A DNA stretch of 55,433 bases from Bacteroidales bacterium UBA7258 (GTDB taxonomy: Bacteria; Bacteroidota; Bacteroidia; Bacteroidales; UBA932). Both the position numbers and the translations under genes were made by a program. The stretch lies in NCBI GenBank assembly GCA_002472565.1, contig DKSK01000022.1:1-55433 (forward strand). The letters are read 5' to 3'. Under the pieces are notes generated by a model. The model did no database searches and was not told where the DNA came from. It worked only from the letters and a program-made list of their open reading frames with translations. Positions 41,957 through 49,972 of this stretch are shown here, piece by piece; within the stretch, counting starts at the first letter, position 1; each line of letters begins with the position of its first letter.

Positions 41957-44281
41957 ATGGCGGGGAATTTGGTAATCGTAGAGTCGCCCGGAAAAACTAA
42001 AATCCAGGGCTATCTCGGAAAAGACTTCACGGTCAAAGCCAGTCTGGGGCACATCCGCGACCTCCAGGACAATAAGCTCAGCGTAGACATAGAACACGGG
42101 TTCAAGCCCGAATACGTCATACCTGCGGACAAGAAGAAGGTAGTGGCCGAGCTCAAAAAGCTCGTTTCTCAGGCAGACACGGTCTGGCTCGCATCCGATC
42201 CCGACCGCGAGGGGGAAGCCATTGCCTGGCACCTTTATGAGACCCTCGGGCTCAAGGACAAGGACACACACAGGATAACCTTCCACGAAATAACATCGGA
42301 AGCCGTAAAGGATGCGGTCAAGCATCCGAGGGAAATAGATATGAACCTCGTCAACGCCCAGCAGGCCAGGCGCGTGCTGGACAGGCTCGTGGGTTTCGAA
42401 CTTTCTCCAGTTCTCTGGAGGAAGGTGCAGCCGAAGCTCAGCGCCGGAAGAGTCCAGAGCGTTGCCCTTAGGCTCGTGGTCGACAAGGAAAGGGAGATCA
42501 TGGCCTTCAAGCCGGAGGCTTTCTACAGGGTGGACTCCATCTTCCATCCCGCTGGAGAAGGTGCCAGAGTGCAGGTAAAGGCGACGCTCGACTCGAAGTT
42601 CAACGGAATCGAGGCCGCCAGAGCCTTCCTCTCGGACAGCATCGGCGCCAAGTTCCAGATCACCGACATAGACGAGCGCGACGGGGAGAGGACCCCGGCC
42701 CCTCCGTTCACGACCTCGACCCTCCAGCAGGAGGCGGCTAGAAAACTCCACTTCCCTGTCAACATGACAATGAGAGTGGCCCAGTCTCTCTACGAGAAGG
42801 GACTCATCACTTATATGCGAACCGACTCGGTCAATCTCTCCGGCCTTGCCTTGGGCACGGCCAAGAAATTCATCACGGAGAATTACGGAGCGGAGTATTC
42901 CACGACCAGACAGTACCGCACAAAGGCCAAGGGGGCTCAGGAGGCTCATGAGGCCATCCGTCCTACCTTCATAGAAAACACCCAGATAAGCGGCACGGCC
43001 CAGGAGCAGAAGCTCTATGACCTCATCTGGAAACGCACGGTCGCTTCTCAGATGGCGAACGCCAAGACAAAGAGCACCACCATAAAGATTTCTTCTGACA
43101 AACGAGAGGAGAAGTTCGTCAGCAGGGGCGTGAAGATCGTCTTCGACGGCTTCATGAAGGTCTATTCCGAAGGACGCGATGATGCCCAGACCTCTGACGA
43201 GCAGGAGGTTATCCTGCCGGCTCTCGCCAAGGGCCAGGAGATGGAAAGCAAGGGGATGGAGGCGGATTGCAAGTACACCCAGCCTCCGTTCAGGTACTCA
43301 GAATCTTCGCTCGTCAAGAAGCTTGAGGAACTCGGCATAGGCCGTCCTGCGACTTACGCCCAAATCATCACGACCCTCACTACGGAGCGTGGCTATGTCA
43401 ACAAAGGCAACAAGCCGGGCACGAAGATCAAGGTCAGCGACCTCTGCCTCAAAGACGGAGTTATTTCCGAAGTCGGAAAGGTGGAGACCGTAGGTGCGGA
43501 GAACGGGAAGTTGATTCCGAATGAAATAGGAATGATCGTGACGGATTACCTGGTGAAGAATTTCTCCGAAATCCTCGACTATAATTTCACGGCCAACGTT
43601 GAGACGGATTTCGATGAAATCGCCGAAGGAAAGAAAGTCTGGAACAGCGTAATAGGCGAATTCTACTCGCCTTTCCACAAGAAGGTCGAGGAGATCTCCA
43701 ATGACAAGAATTTCACTCACGTCGAGAGAGAGCTCGGCATTGACCCGGCAGACGGGGAGAAAATAGTCGCAAAGTTCGGAAAATATGGCCCTTACGTCCA
43801 GAAAGGCAGCGGAGACAAGGTCCGCTATGCGAATCTAGCCTCCGGCCAGCTGATAGAAAATCTCAGCCTTGAGGAAGCAATAAAGCTCTTCCAGCTGCCG
43901 CGCACGGTAGGGCAATATGAGGGCATAGAAATAATAGCGACGAAGGGACGTTTCGGCCCGTACATCAAGTACGGCAACATGAACGCCTCCCTGCCGAAAG
44001 GCTCCGATCCGCTTTCGGTCAGCCTGGAAGACTGCATCGAAGCGATACGCCGCGGAAAGGAAAGGGCCGCCGGAAATCAGGTCATCTCCGAGTTCAAGGA
44101 CATTGATGTCCAGATCATAGAGGGAAGGTACGGTCCATACATCAAGCATGCCGGCTCCAACTACAAGATTCCGAAGGAGATGAACGCCCAGACGATGACT
44201 GAAGCCGACTGCCGCTCAATCATCGACAATTCTGAGCCCACAAAGCGAAAGAGATTCACGTCCAGGGGCGGCAAGAAATAG
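41957..44281 (+). CDS. topA: DNA topoisomerase I (type IA)
   Basis: This 774-residue enzyme relaxes negative supercoils. The start at 41957 (MAGNLVIVESPGKTK) gives the TOPRIM domain at the N-terminus with Glu in VIVESPGK and Asp-x-Asp in LASDPDREGEAIAWHL (about 93-108). The active tyrosine is in GLITYMRTDSVNLS (about 292-305). In place of the four-cysteine zinc fingers of the E. coli enzyme, the C-terminus has three repeats of the topoisomerase C-terminal type: KFGKYGPYVQK, KGRFGPYIKYG and EGRYGPYIKHAG. This zinc-less form is usual in Bacteroidota. The longer open frame starting at 41897 would include the promoter and is rejected. Downstream is the Lrp-type gene with its own promoter. Confidence 0.96.
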   Translation: MAGNLVIVESPGKTKIQGYLGKDFTVKASLGHIRDLQDNKLSVDIEHGFKPEYVIPADKKKVVAELKKLVSQADTVWLASDPDREGEAIAWHLYETLGLKDKDTHRITFHEITSEAVKDAVKHPREIDMNLVNAQQARRVLDRLVGFELSPVLWRKVQPKLSAGRVQSVALRLVVDKEREIMAFKPEAFYRVDSIFHPAGEGARVQVKATLDSKFNGIEAARAFLSDSIGAKFQITDIDERDGERTPAPPFTTSTLQQEAARKLHFPVNMTMRVAQSLYEKGLITYMRTDSVNLSGLALGTAKKFITENYGAEYSTTRQYRTKAKGAQEAHEAIRPTFIENTQISGTAQEQKLYDLIWKRTVASQMANAKTKSTTIKISSDKREEKFVSRGVKIVFDGFMKVYSEGRDDAQTSDEQEVILPALAKGQEMESKGMEADCKYTQPPFRYSESSLVKKLEELGIGRPATYAQIITTLTTERGYVNKGNKPGTKIKVSDLCLKDGVISEVGKVETVGAENGKLIPNEIGMIVTDYLVKNFSEILDYNFTANVETDFDEIAEGKKVWNSVIGEFYSPFHKKVEEISNDKNFTHVERELGIDPADGEKIVAKFGKYGPYVQKGSGDKVRYANLASGQLIENLSLEEAIKLFQLPRTVGQYEGIEIIATKGRFGPYIKYGNMNASLPKGSDPLSVSLEDCIEAIRRGKERAAGNQVISEFKDIDVQIIEGRYGPYIKHAGSNYKIPKEMNAQTMTEADCRSIIDNSEPTKRKRFTSRGGKK

Positions 44282-44352
44282 GGATCCGAGCCTTCTCCTT
44301 CCTTTCAATATTCATGTTAGAGGAGGCTCCGTACTGCCAAAATGTTATTTTT

Positions 44353-44400
44353 CGATGCAAAAGTGTTATAATTTAGAAATTATCATTACTTTTGCTATCG
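44353..44400 (+). promoter_or_regulatory. Nested palindrome over the Lrp-type gene promoter (candidate operator)
   Basis: A perfect 16-bp inverted repeat, ATAATTTAGAAATTAT (44368-44383), sits inside a wider one, GCAAAAGT (44357-44364) with ACTTTTGC (44388-44395). Outside this CGAT (44353-44356) mirrors ATCG (44397-44400). The arms are offset by a single base. The right arm contains the -7 box TACTTTTG (44387-44394). Such symmetry directly on a promoter suits an autoregulatory site for the Lrp/AsnC-type regulator encoded 16 bases further on. Confidence 0.6.
44387..44394 (+). promoter_or_regulatory. -7 box TACTTTTG for the Lrp-type gene
   Basis: TACTTTTG matches TAnnTTTG and lies 21 bases before the ATG at 44416. 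It is embedded in the right arm of the palindrome described for 44353-44400. Confidence 0.6.
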
Positions 44401-44415
44401 ATAATTCAACCTATT

Positions 44416-44931
44416 ATGGCCGCAAATCATCCTTTAGACGAAACCGACAAAAAAATATTGTCCTTCCTTGTCAAAGACGCAAGGATGCCTTTTCTTGAAA
44501 TTGCAAGAGAATGCGGGGTCTCCGGAGCCGCTATCCACCAGAGGGTAAACAAGCTCAGGCAGCAGGGTGTCATCACAGGCTCAAGGCTCCTCGTCAAGCC
44601 TCAGGCCCTCGGCCTGAATGTCTGCGCCTTCGTAAGCATTTCCATTTCGGAAGCCAGCAAATATGAAGAAGTGGTCGCGAACCTCAAGCAGATACCGGAA
44701 ATCGTAGAGTGCCACTTCGTGACCGGCAAGTACGCCTTGCTGGTGAAGCTCTATTGCTTCGACAATGACCACCTCATGGAGGTCCTCCTCAACACTATTC
44801 AGAAGCTCCCTTACATCCAGACTACCGATACGATGATCTCCCTCGACGAGGCGATCGACCGCCAGGTCTGGGTCAACGGCTTCAAGAGCACGAGCTACAC
44901 AACGAGCAAGAACGCGTTGAAAGAAGACTAG
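44416..44931 (+). CDS. Lrp/AsnC family transcriptional regulator
   Basis: This 171-residue regulator starts at the ATG at 44416 (MAANHPLDETDKKILSFLVKDARMPFLEIARECGVSGAAIHQRV); an upstream in-frame start would lie within the promoter box. The N-terminal winged helix (about 8-60) has the Lrp pattern LDxxDxxILxxLxxDAR and a recognition helix GVSGAAIHQRVNKLRQQG. The C-terminal RAM/ligand domain (about 75-150) contains FVSISISEASKYEEVVANLKQIPEIVECHFVTGKYALLVKLYC. Relatives bind amino acids such as leucine, aspartate or lysine, form octamers and often repress their own gene. A nested palindrome covers its promoter. A Thr/Ser/Asn-rich C-terminal tail follows the ligand domain. Confidence 0.93.
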   Translation: MAANHPLDETDKKILSFLVKDARMPFLEIARECGVSGAAIHQRVNKLRQQGVITGSRLLVKPQALGLNVCAFVSISISEASKYEEVVANLKQIPEIVECHFVTGKYALLVKLYCFDNDHLMEVLLNTIQKLPYIQTTDTMISLDEAIDRQVWVNGFKSTSYTTSKNALKED

Positions 44932-44948
44932 GAAAGATAGCGGAGACT

Positions 44949-45650
44949 CTAACGGTTCCTGGCAAGAAAGTCAGCCAGCGCAAGGTCTTCCGGCGTAGTT
45001 ATTTTGATATTGAACCTCTCGCCTTCTATCCAGGCGAGGGGTATTTTCTTGGCCTCAGCGACGGAGGCGTCATCGGTGAAGGAGGTGCTGTAGGCCTGGG
45101 AATAGGCCTCTCGAAGCTCTTCCGAGCGGAAAAGCTGAGGAGTCTGCGCCCTCCAGACCAGCGAGCGTTCAGGGTCGGGCTCTCCCGTCCGGGACAGTTT
45201 CCCGTCCTTGAGTTCCAGGGACTTGAGGCTGTCCACAGAAGGCAGGACAGGGATGAGGGCGTGGAGATTTTCGGCCTCGAAGCAGTCCAGCATCTTCCTT
45301 ACGAAGGCGGAGCTCAGGAGCGGACGCACCCCGTCATGAACCATGACCGCCACCCCGTCGGGCACTTGGGCGAGGGCGTTCTTTACGGAGTGGAAGCGAG
45401 TGATTCCGCCCGTCACTATTTTCTGCCGCACAATGAAATTGGAAGCGAGGCAGATCTCTTTCCACTTGTCCGCATAGCCGGATGGCAGGACTGTAACTAT
45501 ATGGATATCAGGAACTGCGGCTATGAATTTCTCTATGGAACGCTGCAGGATGGTCTTGCCTCCTAAGGTAAGGAATTGCTTGGGCTCCTTCGCCCCCATG
45601 CGGACGCCTCTGCCACCCGCGGATATTATCAGATAGACCTCCTTGCTCAT
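44949..45650 (-). CDS. ispD: 2-C-methyl-D-erythritol 4-phosphate cytidylyltransferase
   Basis: This 233-residue enzyme transfers CMP to methylerythritol phosphate in the non-mevalonate isoprenoid pathway. Signatures: the nucleotide-binding loop ISAGGRGVRMGAKEPKQFL (about 8-26), VMVHDGVRPLLSS (about 100-112) and TDDASVAE near 192 with the acidic residue. It is of normal length, and lacks the fused IspF domain seen in some bacteria. It converges with the Lrp-type gene (17 bases apart) and is divergent from mreB, with -7 boxes facing apart. IspD supplies precursors for the undecaprenyl and menaquinone chains used by other products in this window. Confidence 0.94.
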   Translation of the reverse strand: MSKEVYLIISAGGRGVRMGAKEPKQFLTLGGKTILQRSIEKFIAAVPDIHIVTVLPSGYADKWKEICLASNFIVRQKIVTGGITRFHSVKNALAQVPDGVAVMVHDGVRPLLSSAFVRKMLDCFEAENLHALIPVLPSVDSLKSLELKDGKLSRTGEPDPERSLVWRAQTPQLFRSEELREAYSQAYSTSFTDDASVAEAKKIPLAWIEGERFNIKITTPEDLALADFLARNR

Positions 45651-45669
45651 AATGGGAACTTTTAGAAGG

Positions 45670-45677
45670 CAAATCTA
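45670..45677 (-). promoter_or_regulatory. -7 box TAGATTTG for ispD
   Basis: On the minus strand TAGATTTGCC lies 19 bases before the ispD ATG. It is separated by only 11 bases from the divergent mreB box, so the two promoters are close enough to interfere. Confidence 0.5.
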
Positions 45678-45688
45678 AGATAATTTTA

Positions 45689-45696
45689 TAAATTTG
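45689..45696 (+). promoter_or_regulatory. -7 box TAAATTTG for mreB-rodA
   Basis: TAAATTTGC lies 30 bases before the mreB ATG and matches TAnnTTTG. It is the only promoter seen for the five-gene cluster. A -33 element is not evident. Confidence 0.6.
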
Positions 45697-45726
45697 CATA
45701 CTACAGATTAACAGACAATTTTTGAC

Positions 45727-46749
45727 ATGGCATTTTCTTTTATGACCCAGGAGCTGTCGATGGACCTCGGCACCGCCAACACCGTCATCATGCAGAATGA
45801 TGTGCCGGTACTTGACGAACCGAGCATTGTCGCCATCGACAACAATACAGGGAAATGCATCGCCATAGGACAGAAGGCTAAGCTGATGCAGGAGAAAGTC
45901 AACCCCGGCATCAAGACCATACGCCCTCTCAAGGATGGAGTAATAGCAGACTTCCAGGCTGCGGAGATGATGATCCGAGGCTTCATCAAGCAGGTCAACA
46001 GCAAGCACAGGACCCTGTTCACCCCGAACATTAAGATCGTCGTCGGCATCCCTTCCGGTTCTACGGAGGTGGAGATCAGGGCCGTCCGCGACTCGGCGGA
46101 ACACGCCGGAGGACGTGACGTCTATCTCATTTTCGAGCCTATGGCGGCCGCCCTCGGAATAGGTCTGGACGTTGAGGCGCCTAAGGGGAACATGGTCGTG
46201 GACATCGGAGGCGGCACTGCTGAAGTGGCTGTCATCTCTCTGGGAGGCATAGTATGCCAGGAGAGCATCAAGACTGCGGGAGATGAATTCACCTCCGACA
46301 TCCAGGAATATCTCAAGAGACAGCACAATGTGAAGGTCGGGGAAATCACGGCCGAGAAGATCAAGATAGCCGTCGGCAGCGTGCTCACGGAACTTGACGA
46401 AGAACCGGAGCCGTACATCGTAAGAGGTCCCAATATCATGACCTCCCTCCCTACGGAAGCGACCATCACTTACCAGGAGATAGCCACCTGCCTTGACGGC
46501 AGCATTTCCAAGGTCGAGAACGCCATCATGCGGGTCCTCGAACAGACTCCTCCTGAGCTCTATTCCGACATTGTAGAAAATGGTATCTACCTCTCTGGCG
46601 GCGGGGCCCTGCTCCGTGGTCTGGACAAGAGGCTCACCAACAAAGTCAACATCCAATTCCATGTCTGCGAGGACCCTCTGCGTGCCGTCGCAAGGGGTAC
46701 GTGCAAGGCATTGAAGAACGCCGAGAACTACTCCTTCCTCATGCGGTAA
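45727..46749 (+). CDS. mreB: Rod shape-determining protein MreB
   Basis: This 340-residue bacterial actin forms membrane-bound filaments that guide the elongation machinery. Nucleotide-binding blocks are LSMDLGTANTVI (phosphate 1, about 10-21), VVDIGGGTAEVAVISLGG (phosphate 2, about 157-174) and GIYLSGGGALLRGLDKRL (adenosine loop, about 283-300). An N-terminal AFSFMTQE segment is the likely membrane-contact helix. It is the first gene of mreB-mreC-mreD-PBP2-rodA, the conserved elongasome order. mreC starts directly after its stop. Confidence 0.97.
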   Translation: MAFSFMTQELSMDLGTANTVIMQNDVPVLDEPSIVAIDNNTGKCIAIGQKAKLMQEKVNPGIKTIRPLKDGVIADFQAAEMMIRGFIKQVNSKHRTLFTPNIKIVVGIPSGSTEVEIRAVRDSAEHAGGRDVYLIFEPMAAALGIGLDVEAPKGNMVVDIGGGTAEVAVISLGGIVCQESIKTAGDEFTSDIQEYLKRQHNVKVGEITAEKIKIAVGSVLTELDEEPEPYIVRGPNIMTSLPTEATITYQEIATCLDGSISKVENAIMRVLEQTPPELYSDIVENGIYLSGGGALLRGLDKRLTNKVNIQFHVCEDPLRAVARGTCKALKNAENYSFLMR

Positions 46750-47613
46750 ATGCAGAAAAAGCGCAGCATAACGAAAATCGCCGTAAATGCAGCAATCTTC
46801 ATTATGTTGGAGGTTGCTGCACTTGATATGTTGGCGCACAACGGAATCATGCAGGATTTCGCCGTTTCCAGGGCGGTTCACGGCTTCATGGCGAAGTGCT
46901 GGGGCGGAGCACAAAAGGCAGGCTATTATTTCTCGCTGAAAAAGACCAACGAGGCCCTCGCCGAAGAAAATTTCCGCCTGGCCGGGCAGGTAAGGAGATA
47001 TAAGGAGAGGGAGGAGGCGATGCTTACCGACAGCATAGCCGCTTCGTACTCAGCCCAGGGCGATTCCGGCATCTACGTCTTCTCGCCGGCTACTCTCGTG
47101 AAGGTAAGCCGCAACAAGCAGCACAACTATCTCATCGTGGACAAGGGTTCGGAGGACGGGATCGGACAGAATACCGGAATAATAACCTCACAGGGGGTTG
47201 TCGGCATCATCGATGCCGTAGGAAAGCACTATTCCTATGCCATGTCCTTCATGAACACGGGGATGAGCGTCAGCGCCAGGCTCGGGAGGGAGGGAGCCGT
47301 AGGGCCTCTCGTCTGGGACGGGACAAGCAGCACAGGAGCCGTGCTCAAGGAGATTCCCCTCCAGTATAAGTTCAATGAGGGAGACACCGTCTTCACCAGC
47401 GGCTACTCCTCCATATTTCCGGCAGACATTCCACTCGGGCTCACGGGCTCGTCGAAGATCATCAACGGAGCGACCTACGACATAAAGGTCACCCTTCTCC
47501 AGGACTTCAATTCAATCAAGTTCGTGACCCTGGTCACCAACGCCGGAGATGCCGAAATCATGGAACTTGAAAAGAAAGAAGAAGACGTAAGCACAGAAAA
47601 CGAGAAGAAATGA
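46750..47613 (+). CDS. mreC: Rod shape-determining protein MreC
   Basis: This 287-residue periplasmic scaffold has an N-terminal membrane helix (AVNAAIFIMLEVAALDMLAHNG, about 11-32), a coiled-coil (KKTNEALAEENFRLAGQVRRYKEREEAM, about 65-92) and a beta-rich domain (VDKGSEDGIGQNTGIITSQGVVGIIDAVGKHYSYAMSFMN). It bridges MreB inside the cell with PBP2 and RodA outside. The Lys/Glu-rich C-terminus overlaps the mreD start by 4 bases (ATGA), so translation is coupled. Confidence 0.92.
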   Translation: MQKKRSITKIAVNAAIFIMLEVAALDMLAHNGIMQDFAVSRAVHGFMAKCWGGAQKAGYYFSLKKTNEALAEENFRLAGQVRRYKEREEAMLTDSIAASYSAQGDSGIYVFSPATLVKVSRNKQHNYLIVDKGSEDGIGQNTGIITSQGVVGIIDAVGKHYSYAMSFMNTGMSVSARLGREGAVGPLVWDGTSSTGAVLKEIPLQYKFNEGDTVFTSGYSSIFPADIPLGLTGSSKIINGATYDIKVTLLQDFNSIKFVTLVTNAGDAEIMELEKKEEDVSTENEKK

Positions 47614-48134
47614 AGAACCGTTTCACGACATATTTCATACTCCTCCTCGCCGCTCAGATACTCCTGTGCAACTTCCTGAACATCAGTCCTTACCTGATGC
47701 TCTCCATCCTTCCTGTGCTGATACTCGCCCTTCCTTCCAGCATACCTACTGTCGGAGCCATGCTGATAGCCTTTGCCACGGGACTGGCCGTGGATTTCCT
47801 CTCGGAAGGAGTCATAGGGCTCAACGCGGCCTCCCTCCTGCCTGTGGCCTATGTGCGCAGAGACCTCAGCGCCCTGATTTTCGGAGAAAAATTCAACGAC
47901 ACCTCGGAACCTTTCTCAGTCAAGAACAACGGAGTATGGAAGATGATCTTCGCCATTCTTGTGAGCCAGACGATCTTCCTCCTCGTGTATTTCTGGGCAG
48001 AGGGCGCCTTCATGACCAGGACGCTCGGCTTCAACCTACTCCGGTTCGGGGTTTCCCTAAGTGCCGGGGTGCTTTTGTCCGTACTCATAGCGGAGACTTG
48101 CGCCTCGCAAAGCGACGATATCAAGTCATGGTAG
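47610..48134 (+). CDS. mreD: Rod shape-determining protein MreD
   Basis: This 174-residue membrane protein has about five to six hydrophobic segments (FILLLAAQILLCNFL, LMLSILPVLILALP, PTVGAMLIAFATGLAVDFLSEGVIGLNAASLLPVAYVR, MIFAILVSQTIFLLVYFWAEG, VSLSAGVLLSVLIAETCA). AFATGLAVDFLSEGVIGLNA is the typical MreD block with an Asp in a helix. It belongs to the elongasome with MreB and MreC. It overlaps mreC by 4 bases and PBP2 by 7. Confidence 0.88.
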   Translation: MKNRFTTYFILLLAAQILLCNFLNISPYLMLSILPVLILALPSSIPTVGAMLIAFATGLAVDFLSEGVIGLNAASLLPVAYVRRDLSALIFGEKFNDTSEPFSVKNNGVWKMIFAILVSQTIFLLVYFWAEGAFMTRTLGFNLLRFGVSLSAGVLLSVLIAETCASQSDDIKSW

Positions 48135-49972
48135 CCAGGGAAAGAAATCTCCTGATCGGACTCGGCGTGGCGGCGGTGATCCTCATCGCCAGGCTTTTCA
48201 TCATCCAGATCGTAGACACTTCCTACAAGGAGAGCGCCAGCAACAACTCCATGGTCTACGACATCATCTACCCTACACGCGGGGTGATCTATGACCGCAA
48301 CGGGAAGATTCTTGTAGGTAACAAGGTCGCCTACGATATCCTGGTCACCCCGAATGAGGTCGGGGAATTCGACACCCTCCTGCTGGCATCGGTCTTGAAG
48401 ACCGACCCTCAGGCCATCAGGAACAAGATGGCCGAATACAGAAGGAACAGGTCGAGAATCGGTTACCAGTCCATGGTCATGATGAAGCAGCTGAGCCCGG
48501 AGGATTATATGCGCTTCGCCGAAGTCCAATACAAGTTTCCCGGCTTCAAGGGGCAGGTCAGAAGCATTCGCGACTATCCGATCAACGCCGGAGGCAATCT
48601 TCTCGGCTACGTTTCGGAAGTGGACGCCAGTTTCATAGCAGCCCACCCGGGGGAGTACCGTTCCGGAGACTACGCCGGCAAGACAGGCATAGAAGCGGCC
48701 AGGGAGAAGGATCTGCGCGGGGTAAAGGGCTACCACATCTATCTCCGCAACTCCCGCAACCAGATAGAGGAACGCTACAAAGGAGGGGCGATGGACAAAG
48801 AGGCTGTTCCGGGCCACGACATCGTGACCACGATCGATGCCGACCTCCAGCAATACGGGCAGGAGCTTATGGCGAACAAGGTCGGAAGCGTAGTTGCCAT
48901 AGAGCCTAAGACCGGAGAGATCCTTTCCATGATTTCGAGCCCGGGAATCGATGTCAGCATGCTCGCCGACATAGGAAAACATTATTCCGAAATCGTCAGC
49001 GACCCCTACAAGCCGATGTTCAACCGTACCGTCCAGGCTTCTTACCCTCCGGGCTCAGTCTTCAAGCTGGTCAATGGGCTGATAGGCCTCCAGGAAGGAG
49101 TCCTCGACACAAAGATGGCTTATCCCTGCAACCGCGGCTACCGCTACAGCGGAAACCATAAGCTCGGCTGCCATGCCCACCGTTCGCCTCTCGTACTTGA
49201 GGAAGCCATAATGATGAGCTGTAACGGCTTCTTCTGCTATGTTCTGAAATCGATCCTGGAGAATCGCAAATATAAAACCATCGAAGACGCCTTCGACCGC
49301 TGGAGGGAATATGTGGTAAGCTTCGGCTTCGGAAGGAAGCTGGGGAGCGATTTCCCGGCAGAACTCGGCGGCACCATCCCCACCTCTAAATATTACGACA
49401 AAATCTACGGCAAGGGCGGCTGGAAATTCACGACCGTGGTCTCTCTGTCCATCGGCCAGGGAGAAATCGGCGTGACTCCGCTCCAGATCGCCAATCTCAG
49501 CGCCACGGTAGCCAATCGCGGCTACTACTACATACCCCATATCGTCAAAGATTCTCCGGGAGTTGAAATCGCCCCAAAGTTCCATGAGAGACAATACACC
49601 GAGGTCGACACCACCGAGTTCAAGAAGGTGATCCAGGGCATGTGGAGGGCCGTCAACAGCGGCTTCGGTTCAGGAGGTACGGCCAGCATCGCCGCCGTCC
49701 CCGGCCTGGACATCTGCGGGAAGACGGGAACGGCCCAGAACCCTCACGGTGCGGATAACTCCGTATTCATATGCTTCGCCCCTAAGGACGACCCGAAGAT
49801 AGCTATAGCCGCCTACATCGAAAATGCGGGCTTCGGCGCGACATGGGCCTGCCCTATCGCCTCCCTAATGGTAGAGAAATATCTCAACGGCTCGATCGCC
49901 GAAGGCCAGAGGAAGGATCTCGAGAAACGCGTAATGGAAGGAAATCTCCTTGACAGGGTACACGTGAAATGA
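48128..49972 (+). CDS. mrdA: Penicillin-binding protein 2 (class B transpeptidase)
   Basis: This 614-residue monofunctional transpeptidase cross-links peptidoglycan during elongation. The start at 48128 (MVARERNLLIG) lies in the last 7 bases of mreD and is followed at once by the membrane helix LLIGLGVAAVILIARLFIIQI. The pedestal domain has RGVIYDRNGKILVGN (about 52-66). The catalytic Ser is in YPPGSVFKLVNGL (SxxK), then MSCNGFFC (SxN) and CGKTGTAQNPHG (KTG). A longer open frame starting inside mreD is only its shadow. It overlaps rodA by ATGA, so the pair is made together. Confidence 0.95.
   Translation: MVARERNLLIGLGVAAVILIARLFIIQIVDTSYKESASNNSMVYDIIYPTRGVIYDRNGKILVGNKVAYDILVTPNEVGEFDTLLLASVLKTDPQAIRNKMAEYRRNRSRIGYQSMVMMKQLSPEDYMRFAEVQYKFPGFKGQVRSIRDYPINAGGNLLGYVSEVDASFIAAHPGEYRSGDYAGKTGIEAAREKDLRGVKGYHIYLRNSRNQIEERYKGGAMDKEAVPGHDIVTTIDADLQQYGQELMANKVGSVVAIEPKTGEILSMISSPGIDVSMLADIGKHYSEIVSDPYKPMFNRTVQASYPPGSVFKLVNGLIGLQEGVLDTKMAYPCNRGYRYSGNHKLGCHAHRSPLVLEEAIMMSCNGFFCYVLKSILENRKYKTIEDAFDRWREYVVSFGFGRKLGSDFPAELGGTIPTSKYYDKIYGKGGWKFTTVVSLSIGQGEIGVTPLQIANLSATVANRGYYYIPHIVKDSPGVEIAPKFHERQYTEVDTTEFKKVIQGMWRAVNSGFGSGGTASIAAVPGLDICGKTGTAQNPHGADNSVFICFAPKDDPKIAIAAYIENAGFGATWACPIASLMVEKYLNGSIAEGQRKDLEKRVMEGNLLDRVHVK

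Noticed and set aside
44290..44332. Imperfect hairpin GAGCCT...AGGAGGCTC after topA as a terminator
   Set aside because: The stem is interrupted by a bulge, the loop is long and there is no U-run. It could act but I cannot support it.
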